The position numbers and the translations under genes are program-made. From Pseudobdellovibrionaceae bacterium (GTDB lineage Bacteria > Bdellovibrionota > UBA1018 > UBA6935), in NCBI GenBank assembly GCA_002722705.1, contig PBMP01000075.1, positions 22,267-86,266 on the forward strand: 64,000 bases of DNA, read 5' to 3'. The notes below the pieces were generated by a model. The model was not told where the DNA came from. It saw only the letters and a program-made list of their open reading frames with translations, and searched no databases. Every line of letters begins with the position of its first letter. Positions within the stretch are counted from its first letter, which is position 1. Of this stretch, positions 1-9,075 are shown piece after piece.

Positions 1-59
1 GAGTTTCTCTGATCATTCCAATGGACCTTTTCAAAACATACTCATTAAAGGTAAAATAA
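1..59 (+). CDS. 3' end of an upstream gene (partial)
   Basis: Reading from base 3, 18 codons run to a TAA at 57-59 and end in VSLIIPMDLFKTYSLKVK. The stop lies 6 bases before the next start, which fits an operon. The hydrophobic end resembles the last beta strand of a HATPase or CheA-like fold, which would suit the neighbouring response regulator, but this is only a guess. A competing frame from base 2 stays open to a TGA at 62-64, so even the frame is uncertain. Confidence 0.35.
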   Translation, partial: VSLIIPMDLFKTYSLKVK

Positions 60-65
60 GGTGAC

Positions 66-632
66 ATGAAAATAGAACTCAGTACTGAACAAGACGTTAA
101 AGTTTTGACGGTCACAGAAAAGTTAAACGACAAGGACAAATATGTTCTACTCGCTGGAATACAAAATATTTTGGAATCAAAAGCTCCAATACTAATTGTG
201 GACTTATCTCAATTGATCCATGCACCAGAATCTTTGATTGATGAAATTAACCATACACTTCCCTACTCTGATTCAGTTTGTGTTGTTTTTCAAAAACAAG
301 GAGAGTTCGAGTCTATTGTTGATCTTATTGAGAAATTAAAAGACCCTATTTTTATTTATAATCAACGTGAAAAGAAGCTAAAATTTAGAGAAAAGTGGTT
401 AGAAAAAAATATATCAGAAAAAAAACAAAAACTTGCAAGCCTGGGAAACATTGATCCTGTTGAGCTTTTAAAAAAAAATACAAATCTAAAAAGACAGATA
501 AAAGAAATCGAAAACCTGATAAAGATATATCAACAAATTCAACCTGAACCTTCAGCTCAAATAAGTGAAGGACAAAAAAATATTGAGCAAAAAATAGAAA
601 CACTTTTAATTAAGGAAGGTTGGATCGTATGA
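66..632 (+). CDS. STAS-like domain protein with C-terminal coiled coil
   Basis: A 188-residue cytoplasmic protein without signal peptide or membrane segment. Residues 1-95 alternate beta and alpha (LTVTEKLND, ILIVDLSQL), which looks like the STAS fold of anti-sigma-factor antagonists. Residues 100-180 are Lys/Glu-rich and predicted helical or coiled coil. AAGGTG precedes the ATG at 66. The end overlaps the next gene by ATGA at 629-632. Family inference: STAS proteins act as partner-switch or scaffold components in phosphorylation cascades. Next to a response regulator, this one may be a regulatory input. No conserved phosphorylatable Ser can be assigned with confidence, and the STAS call is tentative. 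Confidence 0.5.
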   Translation: MKIELSTEQDVKVLTVTEKLNDKDKYVLLAGIQNILESKAPILIVDLSQLIHAPESLIDEINHTLPYSDSVCVVFQKQGEFESIVDLIEKLKDPIFIYNQREKKLKFREKWLEKNISEKKQKLASLGNIDPVELLKKNTNLKRQIKEIENLIKIYQQIQPEPSAQISEGQKNIEQKIETLLIKEGWIV

Positions 633-961
633 GTGAAGCTCTTGAAAAAATAAAAGAATCTTTCGAAACGTTTTTTGAAGAAGTTAAACTCAAAGAAGTT
701 GAGTACTGCACTCTGAGAGGAAAGATTATTAATCGAAATCCACAAAAAATAAAAGAAATCAAAAAAGAAAATGAAGAAATGGAAGCTTATTTAAAAAATA
801 TCCAGAATTTCCTTTTTAAACTTATTTTAAATAATGAATCAGAAAAATCTGCTGAACATCAAAAAAAAACGTATGATATCTTAAAGCAAGACGCGATACG
901 TTTTTTTTCAGAACATGAAATTGAGGTAGACCAATGGAAAGATCTAGAGTCCTCGTCATAG
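629..961 (+). CDS. Small charged coiled-coil protein
   Basis: A 110-residue protein, nearly all helical, rich in Lys and Glu, with no Trp-rich core, signal peptide or membrane segment. I chose the ATG at 629 because it forms an ATGA overlap with the preceding gene and has AAGGAAGG at a good distance; a TTG at 620 is also in frame. The 3' end overlaps the response regulator by 28 bases, so the three genes are translationally coupled. I do not recognise a family. Length and composition would suit a small docking, phosphotransfer (Hpt-like) or adaptor protein, but no Hpt His motif is evident. Confidence 0.6.
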   Translation: MSEALEKIKESFETFFEEVKLKEVEYCTLRGKIINRNPQKIKEIKKENEEMEAYLKNIQNFLFKLILNNESEKSAEHQKKTYDILKQDAIRFFSEHEIEVDQWKDLESSS

Positions 962-1611
962 AGGATAATCCTGATACTCGGCGCTTTTTAGAAGCCATGT
1001 TAGGTAAAGATTATCAGGTAACCTCAGCAGAAAATGGGGTCATTGGGATAGAACTAGCCAGAAAGATCGTACCAGACATTATTTTACTTGATGTCATGCT
1101 TCCTATTCTCAGCGGATATGACACATGCAGTCTTATTAGAAAAGATGAAAGAACTAAACACATTCCAATTATTTTTCTTTCTGCAAAAAATACAGTCACC
1201 GATATTACTCAAGGTCTGGGAAATGGAGCAGATGATTACCTTCCTAAGCCATTTGACTATAAAGAACTTGTTGCACGCATTCACACTCGTCTTCGTCAAG
1301 CAAAAGAAGGAAAAAGTGAAGTGATTCAAGCTGGGGATCTTAAAATCACCCCCTCTTCTCGAACCGTTGAATTCAAAGGAAAACCCATTCTACTCACTCT
1401 CACGGAATTTAATATTTTAAAAATGCTCGCCTCTGATCCAGGAGAGGTTGTTTCTCGAGAAAGAATTTTAGAAGAAGTTTGGCAAGAACAGGCAAAAAAA
1501 GCGAATGACCGAACCATTGACGTTCACATCAGAGCAATCCGAAAAAAAATACCTGAAATTAATAAATTTATTATTTCGGTCTATGGTGTTGGATATAAAT
1601 TTGAAATCTAA
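934..1611 (+). CDS. OmpR/PhoB-family response regulator
   Basis: A 225-residue two-domain DNA-binding response regulator. The receiver domain (about 5-118) has acidic residues E10/D11, phosphoacceptor D53 in LLDVMLP, Ser83 and Lys105 in the YLPKPF loop. The C-terminal winged helix (about 130-225) has the usual TLTEFNIL, ERILEEVW, IDVHIRAIRKKI and YGVGYKF blocks. The start at 934 lies inside the previous gene and is preceded by GAGG at 923-926. No dedicated histidine kinase follows. The gene ends 5 bases before the convergent Ser/Thr kinase gene, and no terminator is visible. Its partner kinase may be the gene truncated at the left edge; this is inferred from position only. Confidence 0.93.
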   Translation: MERSRVLVIEDNPDTRRFLEAMLGKDYQVTSAENGVIGIELARKIVPDIILLDVMLPILSGYDTCSLIRKDERTKHIPIIFLSAKNTVTDITQGLGNGADDYLPKPFDYKELVARIHTRLRQAKEGKSEVIQAGDLKITPSSRTVEFKGKPILLTLTEFNILKMLASDPGEVVSRERILEEVWQEQAKKANDRTIDVHIRAIRKKIPEINKFIISVYGVGYKFEI

Positions 1612-1616
1612 ATAGA

Positions 1617-3611
1617 TTATTTTAATTCTAACTGTTCTTTTACTTTCACAGATCGCTGATCACGCATTTGAATCGTAACTACTTTTTCCATATCCAAAAT
1701 GGAGTTCACTAACTTAATTTCATACTTCCCAACAGGAAACTTTAAATTTTCTAAAGGCGTTTGAACCACCCACTTGATTTTTTGTCCTGAATCTTGATCT
1801 AATGGAAAAATATATGCGTCTGCACTTGGAGTTGAATAAATAGTTAAAAAGCCATAGTGAATATGTTCAAGCTCAACATCCATAGGCCAGACCTTTTTGT
1901 TTTGAGCTTGAGAGCTAGTAATTACAAACTCTCTTTCAAAAGGGTGTGTATTTGCACTTTCTGCAGTTAATTTTAATGACCTATCTAACGGAACTCTCAT
2001 TTGTAATGATTGAGAAGGAATAACTTTTCCATCAACTTTATAAGTCACATTTCTTACAAAAGTTTTTTCATTAAGTTTTAAAACAATCGTTCCACTTTCT
2101 ACTGATCCAACATCTTCAACTAACGAAGACTCATCCACTACAGGAGTCTGCTGAGAAGATGCTGTTTCTCTTGAACTAGTTGCAATTACTGAGTCAATGA
2201 AGTCACTCACAAAAGGAATACGAATCCCAAAATCAGGTGCATACACTGCAGCAGCTAGCGTCAATAAAGCGGTCATACCAAAACGATACAAAGGAGATTT
2301 TTCTGATTTTCTTTTTTGAGGAGTGGAAATTCTTTTTCTTGGAATTTGAGGCTTTTTATTTTTAAGAGCCGCATTTTTATCATGAACTCTATTCCATCCG
2401 ACATCTCGCACTTCAGGACCGATGTTGAGTTCAACATTTTTTCCCTTTAGTGCAGATTGAACCTCCGCTTTTTCAAAGTCCTTAGGAGCTTCACGACGTC
2501 TTTTCTGTATTACTGTTGTCGTATCGGTATCGTCTCGATTTCGAATATTGAGACTGGAATCTGTATGTTCGATTTCTGGAGCTTCTGGAATATCACTGGC
2601 TAAAAGCTGCTCCACTTTTCTATTTAATTCCTGTAATTTTTTACGGTCTTCTATGATTTCATCTTGAAAGAGACTTTTAATGACATAACCGTTATCTGCA
2701 GGATTAAATTCATCAAAAGTTGAATAAAGAACTTTGTGTAATGCTCTTTGAAACTCTTCTGCTGTTTGATACCGTTTGTCTCTATCTTTTGCCAGGGCTT
2801 TCAGTACAACATAGTCAAGTTCTTTTGGCACGTCATGATTTAAAGTAGAAGGAGGTTTTACATGGGTCGTACAACTTTCAATTTGTTTTAAAACCGCAAA
2901 CTCGTTTTCCCCCTTTTTAGGATCTGCTGAAAAAAGTTTTCTTCCAACTAAAAGCTCCCAAAGAACGATTCCTAGTGCAAAAATATCTGATCGACCATCA
3001 AGAGACTCTCCAGAAATTTGCTCAGGAGATAAATAGCTTGGTTTTCCTTTAATCACACCTGCACGAGTGGCTTCCTCATTGGTATTTGCTTTTGCGATAC
3101 CAAAATCAATGACTTTTACATTTCCATCATAGGATATGAGAATATTCTGTGGACTTACATCCCTATGAATAATATTTAACGGCTCACCTGAAATTTTATC
3201 TTTAAAACTATGTGCGTAATGCAAACCTGCTGCCGCTCTTTCGATAATCGAAACGGCCATCTCAATGGGCATCGACTGTTTACTTTCAGCAAACTTGTTT
3301 AAAATCTGTCTTAAATTTTTTCCATCAACCAGTTCCATCGAGATATAGGGCTGCTGATCTTCTTCCCCAAAATCGTATAATTGAACAATGCTCGGATGAT
3401 TAAATCCTAACATTACTTTGGTTTCTGATTTGAACATTTGAAGAAATTCTGCATTTGCTCCATAGCCAGCCTGAATTCGTTTAATAACTAAAATTCTACC
3501 TGCACCTTCTTCAGCAATCATTCGAGCACGATAAATCTCTGCCATACCGCCTTGAGCTATGCGATCTAACAAAAAATATCGTCCAAATTTCTTTAAGACT
3601 TCATCAGTCAT
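1617..3611 (-). CDS. Membrane-anchored Ser/Thr protein kinase
   Basis: A 664-residue Hanks-type kinase. The N-terminal catalytic domain (about 10-300) has the Gly loop IAQGGMAEIY, Lys44, the catalytic loop HRDVSPQN with D151, DFG at 169-171 and an SPEQ motif in the activation region. A charged linker follows to about 440, then one membrane segment (about 444-460) and an outer beta-rich domain of about 200 residues, PEGA-like in character. I prefer the ATG at 3611 because it has AAGG upstream; an ATG at 3644 is in frame but lacks a ribosome site. The topology is that of PknB-type sensors: outside sensing, inside phosphorylation. Bdellovibrio and myxobacteria carry many such kinases. The target is unknown. 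Confidence 0.9.
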   Translation of the reverse strand: MTDEVLKKFGRYFLLDRIAQGGMAEIYRARMIAEEGAGRILVIKRIQAGYGANAEFLQMFKSETKVMLGFNHPSIVQLYDFGEEDQQPYISMELVDGKNLRQILNKFAESKQSMPIEMAVSIIERAAAGLHYAHSFKDKISGEPLNIIHRDVSPQNILISYDGNVKVIDFGIAKANTNEEATRAGVIKGKPSYLSPEQISGESLDGRSDIFALGIVLWELLVGRKLFSADPKKGENEFAVLKQIESCTTHVKPPSTLNHDVPKELDYVVLKALAKDRDKRYQTAEEFQRALHKVLYSTFDEFNPADNGYVIKSLFQDEIIEDRKKLQELNRKVEQLLASDIPEAPEIEHTDSSLNIRNRDDTDTTTVIQKRRREAPKDFEKAEVQSALKGKNVELNIGPEVRDVGWNRVHDKNAALKNKKPQIPRKRISTPQKRKSEKSPLYRFGMTALLTLAAAVYAPDFGIRIPFVSDFIDSVIATSSRETASSQQTPVVDESSLVEDVGSVESGTIVLKLNEKTFVRNVTYKVDGKVIPSQSLQMRVPLDRSLKLTAESANTHPFEREFVITSSQAQNKKVWPMDVELEHIHYGFLTIYSTPSADAYIFPLDQDSGQKIKWVVQTPLENLKFPVGKYEIKLVNSILDMEKVVTIQMRDQRSVKVKEQLELK

Positions 3612-3644
3612 ACAGAAAAACCTTCCACCTCCCCTTATCGTCAT

Positions 3645-3846
3645 TTCTACTCAGAAGATTAAAGTTCTGTGAAAGAACGAACACACTGGTTTTCCAATAG
3701 ACTCTGAACTTGATTTTAACTTTTCTTTTAATATCAATTAGTTAATTAAAAAGTAAATAGCCGTCAAAACCTAATCAAACAAAAAGGCCTTAAAGCGTTT
3801 CAATTCTCTAAGGCCCTTCATTTTATTATTAATTTTTACAAATGAA
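3645..3846. other. Intergenic region between kinase and sbtA
   Basis: The stretch is AT-rich, with no open frame of note. It should hold the promoter of the kinase gene (minus strand), but no convincing -35/-10 pair stood out. It also holds the sbtA terminator, listed separately. Confidence 0.5.
3781..3815 (-). terminator. Rho-independent terminator of sbtA
   Basis: GGCCTTA (3786-3792) pairs with TAAGGCC (3809-3815) around a 16-base loop. On the minus strand the stem is followed by TTTTTGTTT. It lies just beyond the stop of the SbtA-like gene. Confidence 0.65.
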
Positions 3847-4818
3847 CTATGAATGACTCATCATTTTAATTACTTGATAATACAAAGGAATCCCAATAGT
3901 CACATTAAAGGTAAAGGTTACCCCAAGAGACATTGGAAGAAGAAGACTCATATTTGCTTTTGGAACTGAAATTCTCATTGCAGCAGGAACTGCAATATAA
4001 GATGCACTCGCTGCAAGCACAGTCAAAAGAAGCGAATTTCCAGGATTGAGTCCAATGATTGAAGCAGCAATCATTCCCAAAATTGATCCGAAAATCGGAT
4101 AAATCAACGCAAATCCTACAAGTGGAAGAGCCGACTCTTTTAATGAACTCAGTCTAGATCCTGCCATTAACCCCATATCCAGCATATACAGAGAAAGCAT
4201 TCCTGCAAAAATTCCATTCACAAATGGTTCAAGTTCCCTTTCTCCTTCGGCTCCACCTAAAATTCCAATAATCAGTGATCCAATTAAGAGATAAACTGAA
4301 CCATTAAAGGCAGCTTCATGAAAAACTTTTTTCCATTTTACTTTCTCTCCATTTGTCCGATCTCGAAGAGAGAGTGAAATAAGAATTAAACCTGCAATAA
4401 TTGCTGGAGACTCCATTAAAGCCATCCCCGCAACCATAAAACCACTAAAAGGTTCAGAAAGTGAATTCAGAAAAGATACACTTGTAGCAAAGGTTACTGC
4501 ACTAATACTCCCGTAAGCAGCAGCAATCGCACCTGCATTTTCCAAATTCACAAATTTTCTAAGAATGAAAAAGACAAGAAATGGGACAAAGAAAGAAAGA
4601 AGAACACAGGCAATCATCACCTGAGTGACTTCAGTCGTAATTCCGGAATGAAAAAGCTCCTCTCCTCCTTTTAGACCAATATCAAATAATAAATAAAGTG
4701 AAAAAAACTTCCCAATTGAATCGGGAATTTCAAGATCAGACTTAACCCATACAGCGATCATACCCATGAAAAAAAATAACACGGGTGGATGAGACAGGTT
4801 GGCAATTAAAGTATCCAT
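3847..4818 (-). CDS. sbtA: SbtA-family sodium-dependent bicarbonate permease
   Basis: A 323-residue integral membrane protein with about ten hydrophobic segments. The start (KSDLEIPDSIGKFFSLYLLF then DIGLKGG) and the later Ser/Gly-rich loops (AAAYGSISAVTFATSVSFL, ALMESPAI) match the SbtA/DUF897 family of Na+-dependent HCO3- importers. AGGAG precedes the ATG at 4818. It is monocistronic, with its own terminator. No gene for the PII-like partner SbtB lies next to it. In heterotrophs this family may supply bicarbonate to biotin-dependent carboxylases; a carboxylase subunit lies elsewhere in this window, but that link is speculative. Confidence 0.85.
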   Translation of the reverse strand: MDTLIANLSHPPVLFFFMGMIAVWVKSDLEIPDSIGKFFSLYLLFDIGLKGGEELFHSGITTEVTQVMIACVLLSFFVPFLVFFILRKFVNLENAGAIAAAYGSISAVTFATSVSFLNSLSEPFSGFMVAGMALMESPAIIAGLILISLSLRDRTNGEKVKWKKVFHEAAFNGSVYLLIGSLIIGILGGAEGERELEPFVNGIFAGMLSLYMLDMGLMAGSRLSSLKESALPLVGFALIYPIFGSILGMIAASIIGLNPGNSLLLTVLAASASYIAVPAAMRISVPKANMSLLLPMSLGVTFTFNVTIGIPLYYQVIKMMSHS

Positions 4819-4838
4819 AAAGTACTCCTACACATGCA

Positions 4839-4852
4839 AGCACATCTGTGCT
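4839..4852. promoter_or_regulatory. Palindrome upstream of sbtA
   Basis: AGCACA-TC-TGTGCT is a perfect 6-2-6 inverted repeat, 21 bases before the sbtA start. Its position suits an operator. The factor is unknown. Confidence 0.3.
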
Positions 4853-4903
4853 CGTGGTTAACTATCGAAAATAAAAAAAACAAAAAAAGGAAATTAAGAA
4901 AGA

Positions 4904-5218
4904 TTAAACAAAAAGAGGAGGAGCTCTTACTTGATATTGGATGTGAATACTCATTAAACCTACTACTTCACGTGCTAAAGAAGTAGAAGACTCAAAATGG
5001 TATAAATGAAAAATATAAGGATCTGCTAAAAGAAAATTCTGAAAACTTCCCGTTTCCTCTTCTTCTGAAACAGGAGTCATTTGATTGACTTCGATCGCAC
5101 TCACTGATGAAGTTCCAACTACCGTTCCAAAAGACGAAGTTTCTTTCTCATAGATAAACGACTGAACGGAACTATTCAGTAAAAAAAGAAAAAGAACTCC
5201 AAGCCAGCGAATACCCAT
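4904..5218 (-). CDS. Small secreted protein, last gene of the TIGR02147 operon
   Basis: A 104-residue protein. Residues 1-19 form a signal peptide (Arg, hydrophobic core, SVQS cleavage region). The mature part is Ser/Thr/Glu-rich with an EEEE run and no Cys. I recognise no family. It lies 114 bases after the lipoprotein gene on the same strand, so it could be the last gene of the operon or have its own promoter. No strong terminator follows, only T-rich sequence on the minus strand. Confidence 0.6.
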   Translation of the reverse strand: MGIRWLGVLFLFLLNSSVQSFIYEKETSSFGTVVGTSSVSAIEVNQMTPVSEEEETGSFQNFLLADPYIFHLYHFESSTSLAREVVGLMSIHIQYQVRAPPLFV

Positions 5219-5332
5219 AGATTCACTTTCCCACTCTCAATTTGGAAAATCAATAGGAACATCTCACCTAATATCTATTAAACTTATTTATTCAGCCCTC
5301 TATAACTCACTGCGATAAAAAACAAAAGAAAC

Positions 5333-6910
5333 TTAGTCGTCGATAAGCTGTAGTTCCACATCACCATTATCGTCATTTATCAGCTCTTGGGGATTCCGAG
5401 ACGATTCAATAATGTAATCTTTGTTCCACTCGAACATCAAAAGTTGAGAATTTCTAAAAACTCCATACTTAATTTCCCGCCGAAACCCTTCATCAAACTC
5501 ATTGATCTCATCAGAAAGATCGTGTCGATCAAAAATGAGTACAAAAGAATCAGGGCGATTATAATGCTCAGAAATTTTACATTGATCGCCCCATACACCA
5601 AGTGCATCTTGATTGAATTTAGATCCATCCCAATACGTCCATTCATTCACCAATCCCTGTTGAGAATAAATTTGAACTTTAAATTGAGAGTTTTCTCGAT
5701 ACGTCCAATAGTAAGTTCCCTTACGATCAAGGTAGCCTGAATGACAATCCCCTAAAGGAAGTTTAAAACTCCCATAGAGAGTATCCAATCTTCCTTCGTC
5801 TTCGTTTACCGAGAATAAAATATTTTCATAATCAGACTCTTCGTTTCCCATAGGAGATTTTTTTTTGATTCTACTTAAGACTTTATTTTCTTTTAACGGA
5901 ATTTCACGAGTATTTTCATAAATCAAAATATTCTCATCTCTCCATTCAACTCTATCTATATCAGCACAATCCTCGATATTATCATAGTAACACGGTTTAA
6001 AAGTGACACTTTCTGCAAAAACCTCTCTTTTAAAACCGATGTTTTTAAGTAATGTTTGAGATTGGTTTTTTTTCCGATAAGTTAAACTAAACTGAAAACT
6101 CTGAAGTCTCCACGGATTCTGATTAAGGTCTCCCCATTCATTTAGTCGATCACCCGTTTTATCTGGAAAAAGATCATAAGGATAAGCATACTGATCTTCA
6201 ATATGATCTGCAGCCAGTGACATCGAAACTCCATCGGTATCAACGCCTGTGTCTATTAGGATTGTTTCACAAAGAAATTTTGAACTTTTTACGCAAAATT
6301 GGGAATCATACTCATAAGGTCCATCTGAAGCAAAATAACTATACGAATAAAGTTCATAGTCCTCGGTACCATTAGGATAGTAGCCAGTTCTAGGGTCACT
6401 ATTATATGGATCCCTGGTTGAATAAGTAAGATAAAGGTCCTCATTGGAATCAATCCATAAAACTCCGCTAATTGAATTATTCGTATCCACAACCGATCGC
6501 ACAGAACGTGCGACATAAAGATCAGACCTCCAATTTTGACTCATCAAAGCTTTTGAGTAAAGCTCTTCAACCGGAAAAAAAAGATTAAACCACTTTTTTG
6601 AGTCACTACCCGTAGTTGATTGATATTGAGTCAATAAGTTTGGATGAAGACGACTAAAATCAACTTGATCAGAGGGAAACGTCACAAAAGGTCTTTCGTA
6701 TCGCGATGAACTAAGGGGCATCACATAGACTTGATCAAGATTATCTCTTGAATCCGAGGACTTTTTCTGAACTCGATAAAGCAAATAAGATTCGTCAGAA
6801 ACTGAAAAAATCTCAAGTGGCTCTCGACGAGTCGAGAGTGAATAAGCCTCAAACTCTTGACAGCTTACCAATAAAAAACTCACCATTAATAAGAATAAAT
6901 GAATCATCAC
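5333..6910 (-). CDS. Lipoprotein of unknown function
   Basis: A 525-residue predicted lipoprotein. The signal peptide ends in the lipobox LLVSC with Cys17 as lipidation site. The mature part is rich in Tyr, Asp, Trp and Ser, beta-strand-like, with repeated aromatic/acidic stretches (WIDSNEDLYLTYS, YYWTYRENSQFKVQIYSQQ) that suggest a beta-propeller or WD-like sheet protein. This is unproven. GAGG lies 5 bases before the ATG at 6910. The start is 8 bases after the stop of the barrel-like gene, so both are probably co-transcribed. It likely sits on the inner face of the outer membrane or on the cell surface. Confidence 0.7.
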   Translation of the reverse strand: MMIHLFLLMVSFLLVSCQEFEAYSLSTRREPLEIFSVSDESYLLYRVQKKSSDSRDNLDQVYVMPLSSSRYERPFVTFPSDQVDFSRLHPNLLTQYQSTTGSDSKKWFNLFFPVEELYSKALMSQNWRSDLYVARSVRSVVDTNNSISGVLWIDSNEDLYLTYSTRDPYNSDPRTGYYPNGTEDYELYSYSYFASDGPYEYDSQFCVKSSKFLCETILIDTGVDTDGVSMSLAADHIEDQYAYPYDLFPDKTGDRLNEWGDLNQNPWRLQSFQFSLTYRKKNQSQTLLKNIGFKREVFAESVTFKPCYYDNIEDCADIDRVEWRDENILIYENTREIPLKENKVLSRIKKKSPMGNEESDYENILFSVNEDEGRLDTLYGSFKLPLGDCHSGYLDRKGTYYWTYRENSQFKVQIYSQQGLVNEWTYWDGSKFNQDALGVWGDQCKISEHYNRPDSFVLIFDRHDLSDEINEFDEGFRREIKYGVFRNSQLLMFEWNKDYIIESSRNPQELINDDNGDVELQLIDD

Positions 6911-6918
6911 TACCTCTA

Positions 6919-8181
6919 TTAAAAAGGAACGCCCGCTTTAAACAAAAGCATTAAGTTTTGTTTAGGCGCATTCCATCTTTCTTCATTCAAGAAATTTAAT
7001 TTCTTTTTGATTACTCTTTTTAAACTTCCATCAAGTCCTAACCAAAAGAATCGATGTGGACGATAATAAAGACTTCCATCAACTTCTAACGTTTGCATTT
7101 TAAAAGGACCGTAATAAATAAGATTTTTATATTGATCACTTTCTATATAATTTGAACCATTTCCAAGAGCCCAAAGCCCTTTGAACGCTCGATCGCCAAC
7201 CCAAACTGACTCTCCTGATTGATTAAATTGATATTGTGCTCCCAATTTAAGATAAGCTTTTTTATGCCTTAATTTCATTTTAAATCCAGCACCACCACTT
7301 AAATGATAGGGTCCAATAAATGAGCGAAGTTCGGGGCCTAAATGCATCGAGGTTTTTCCATCTTTACTGATGGCAGAATAACCAAAAGTGATTTCAGGTC
7401 GAATTCCAAACTTCATTGAAGTTTGACCTTTTTTTCGGGTCCAAATTTCATCATAACTATTTACAGAAGCGACAACCGTTCCACCAAGCTCTAAAAATCC
7501 AGCATTTCTGGCTCCTCCTCCATTTTGAATATCGCTCGTCGCACCACCAAAATGTGCAGCCACTCGGCCTTTAAAATCTAAAGCCATGGGGACTTTTTTA
7601 TCGGTTGTATGATTTCCAAAAGAAATTTTTAAATCAAGGTCTAAATCCAAAACAGAAATAGTATTATCGAAAGGAAGAAGATAAAACTTTCCTCCAATCA
7701 TTCCTCCTGCTTCATTTTTTCTGTCTTTATTTTGGTACTGAGAACCAACATAAATAAGAACAGCACCTCGAAGAGGATGATCATAATCAAAAAAACCTTG
7801 GGCCTCTTTATTAAATTCTCTTGCTTGAATTTTTCTTTTTAAATAAGCGCCTGTATTTTTTGTTCTTTTATATTCTCTCTTTAGACGAGGGGAAACTATT
7901 TTGTCTTCAGGATCACTAAGAAGCTCTTCTCTGAGTCGAGCATTCTCATCTTTCAAACGTTGAATTTCCTCTTCTAAAGTGGGTTCATGGTTATCATTTA
8001 TTTCTTCAGAATCAAATTCTTCATCTGTTTCATTTTCCGGATCTGCAAACCAAATTCCCACCACTTGAAATGGAACATTTGCACCTTGAATTATTTTAGG
8101 AACAAATGGGACATGAATATGAATTGAGTAAGCACTCAAAGAATAAAACAATAAACTTAAAGATAAAGTAAATTTACTCAT
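6919..8181 (-). CDS. Outer-membrane barrel-like exported protein
   Basis: A 420-residue exported protein. Residues 1-19 form a signal peptide. A Glu/Asp-rich helical stretch follows (about 45-85, EEIQRLKDENARLREELL), which looks like a short coiled coil, then about 300 residues of amphipathic beta strands ending in a hydrophobic FKAGVPF. This resembles an outer membrane barrel with a periplasmic coiled coil. The ATG at 8181 overlaps the previous stop as TAATG and has GGAG 6 bases ahead; a TTG at 8193 is less likely. No sequence family was recognised. The role is probably structural or transport within the same envelope operon. Confidence 0.65.
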   Translation of the reverse strand: MSKFTLSLSLLFYSLSAYSIHIHVPFVPKIIQGANVPFQVVGIWFADPENETDEEFDSEEINDNHEPTLEEEIQRLKDENARLREELLSDPEDKIVSPRLKREYKRTKNTGAYLKRKIQAREFNKEAQGFFDYDHPLRGAVLIYVGSQYQNKDRKNEAGGMIGGKFYLLPFDNTISVLDLDLDLKISFGNHTTDKKVPMALDFKGRVAAHFGGATSDIQNGGGARNAGFLELGGTVVASVNSYDEIWTRKKGQTSMKFGIRPEITFGYSAISKDGKTSMHLGPELRSFIGPYHLSGGAGFKMKLRHKKAYLKLGAQYQFNQSGESVWVGDRAFKGLWALGNGSNYIESDQYKNLIYYGPFKMQTLEVDGSLYYRPHRFFWLGLDGSLKRVIKKKLNFLNEERWNAPKQNLMLLFKAGVPF

Positions 8182-9062
8182 TACTGTCTCCAAATAATAG
8201 ATTCGACTTTTGATTCGGCTAACGCTCTAAGTTGTTTATGTCTCTTTTTAAAAGGAATTTTGGTCATAAAAACTTTATGATACTTATGGCTATATAAATT
8301 CTTTTTAATATCATCATTAACTAAAAGCTCTCGAACAGTTGTTTCAAGAAGCTGATCTCCTGGCTCTAAGAAATCTAATAAAACTGAAGCAAGAAGCTGT
8401 TGATCAGGAGTGGGTGTTTTTCCTGGACCTACGAGTTCGGAAATCATCAGTGAAAGAAGCTGACGATTTAAAGGATGCTCAAAATTCCAAACACTTCCCT
8501 TATAGGATTTTTTATTTGAAATTGCAAAGTTAAGATGTTGAGCAAATTGAATCAGTTCATCAGTCGCATCTCTCAAAGAGTAAACACCCAAAACGCTATT
8601 ACAATAACTTATTGAATTAACTACTCCTTTTGAAGAAAAGTTAAAGGCTTGAATAATTGCATTTTGATATTCAATTTTCTTCTTTTGTCGATAAACTTTT
8701 CTCGTTCTTCTAAATGCCCTTCCATTTAAAAATTGAAGTTCTGCATCAGCTCTAAAGCTAATTGCTCTTAAGTTTATCCACGTCCGAACGAGACTCGCCC
8801 AGGAAGATGCCATTCTCAAACTCCACTCTGAGAATGCTTGATAATCTTCTGGCTCTAAAAGTTCTTCGTAACTTAACTGAGGTGCTTCAAATCTCTCAAC
8901 TTGATCAAAAGTTTTTTGAAAATCCTTCCACTGTTGATCTGAGAGTTCAACATTCAGTGATTTTCTAAAATCTACATTTAAATTAGGAAGACTTGGATGA
9001 GGTCCTTTTCCAAAAGCCATTCCTTGAACTAACAACGATAAAATAATAATTAATGTTTTCAT
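8181..9062 (-). CDS. Exported helical protein of unknown function
   Basis: A 293-residue protein with a signal peptide (MKTLIIILSLLVQGMAFG). The mature part is mainly helical with aromatic and basic patches (RAFRRTRKVYRQKKKIEYQN). I chose the ATG at 9062 because GGAG lies 6 bases ahead and a signal peptide starts there; an in-frame start at 9101 falls inside the previous gene. The stop overlaps the next start (TAATG). No known domain was recognised. Its place between the small secreted protein and the barrel suggests a periplasmic partner of the same system. Confidence 0.6.
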   Translation of the reverse strand: MKTLIIILSLLVQGMAFGKGPHPSLPNLNVDFRKSLNVELSDQQWKDFQKTFDQVERFEAPQLSYEELLEPEDYQAFSEWSLRMASSWASLVRTWINLRAISFRADAELQFLNGRAFRRTRKVYRQKKKIEYQNAIIQAFNFSSKGVVNSISYCNSVLGVYSLRDATDELIQFAQHLNFAISNKKSYKGSVWNFEHPLNRQLLSLMISELVGPGKTPTPDQQLLASVLLDFLEPGDQLLETTVRELLVNDDIKKNLYSHKYHKVFMTKIPFKKRHKQLRALAESKVESIIWRQ

Positions 9063-9075
9063 AAAACGCTCCACA

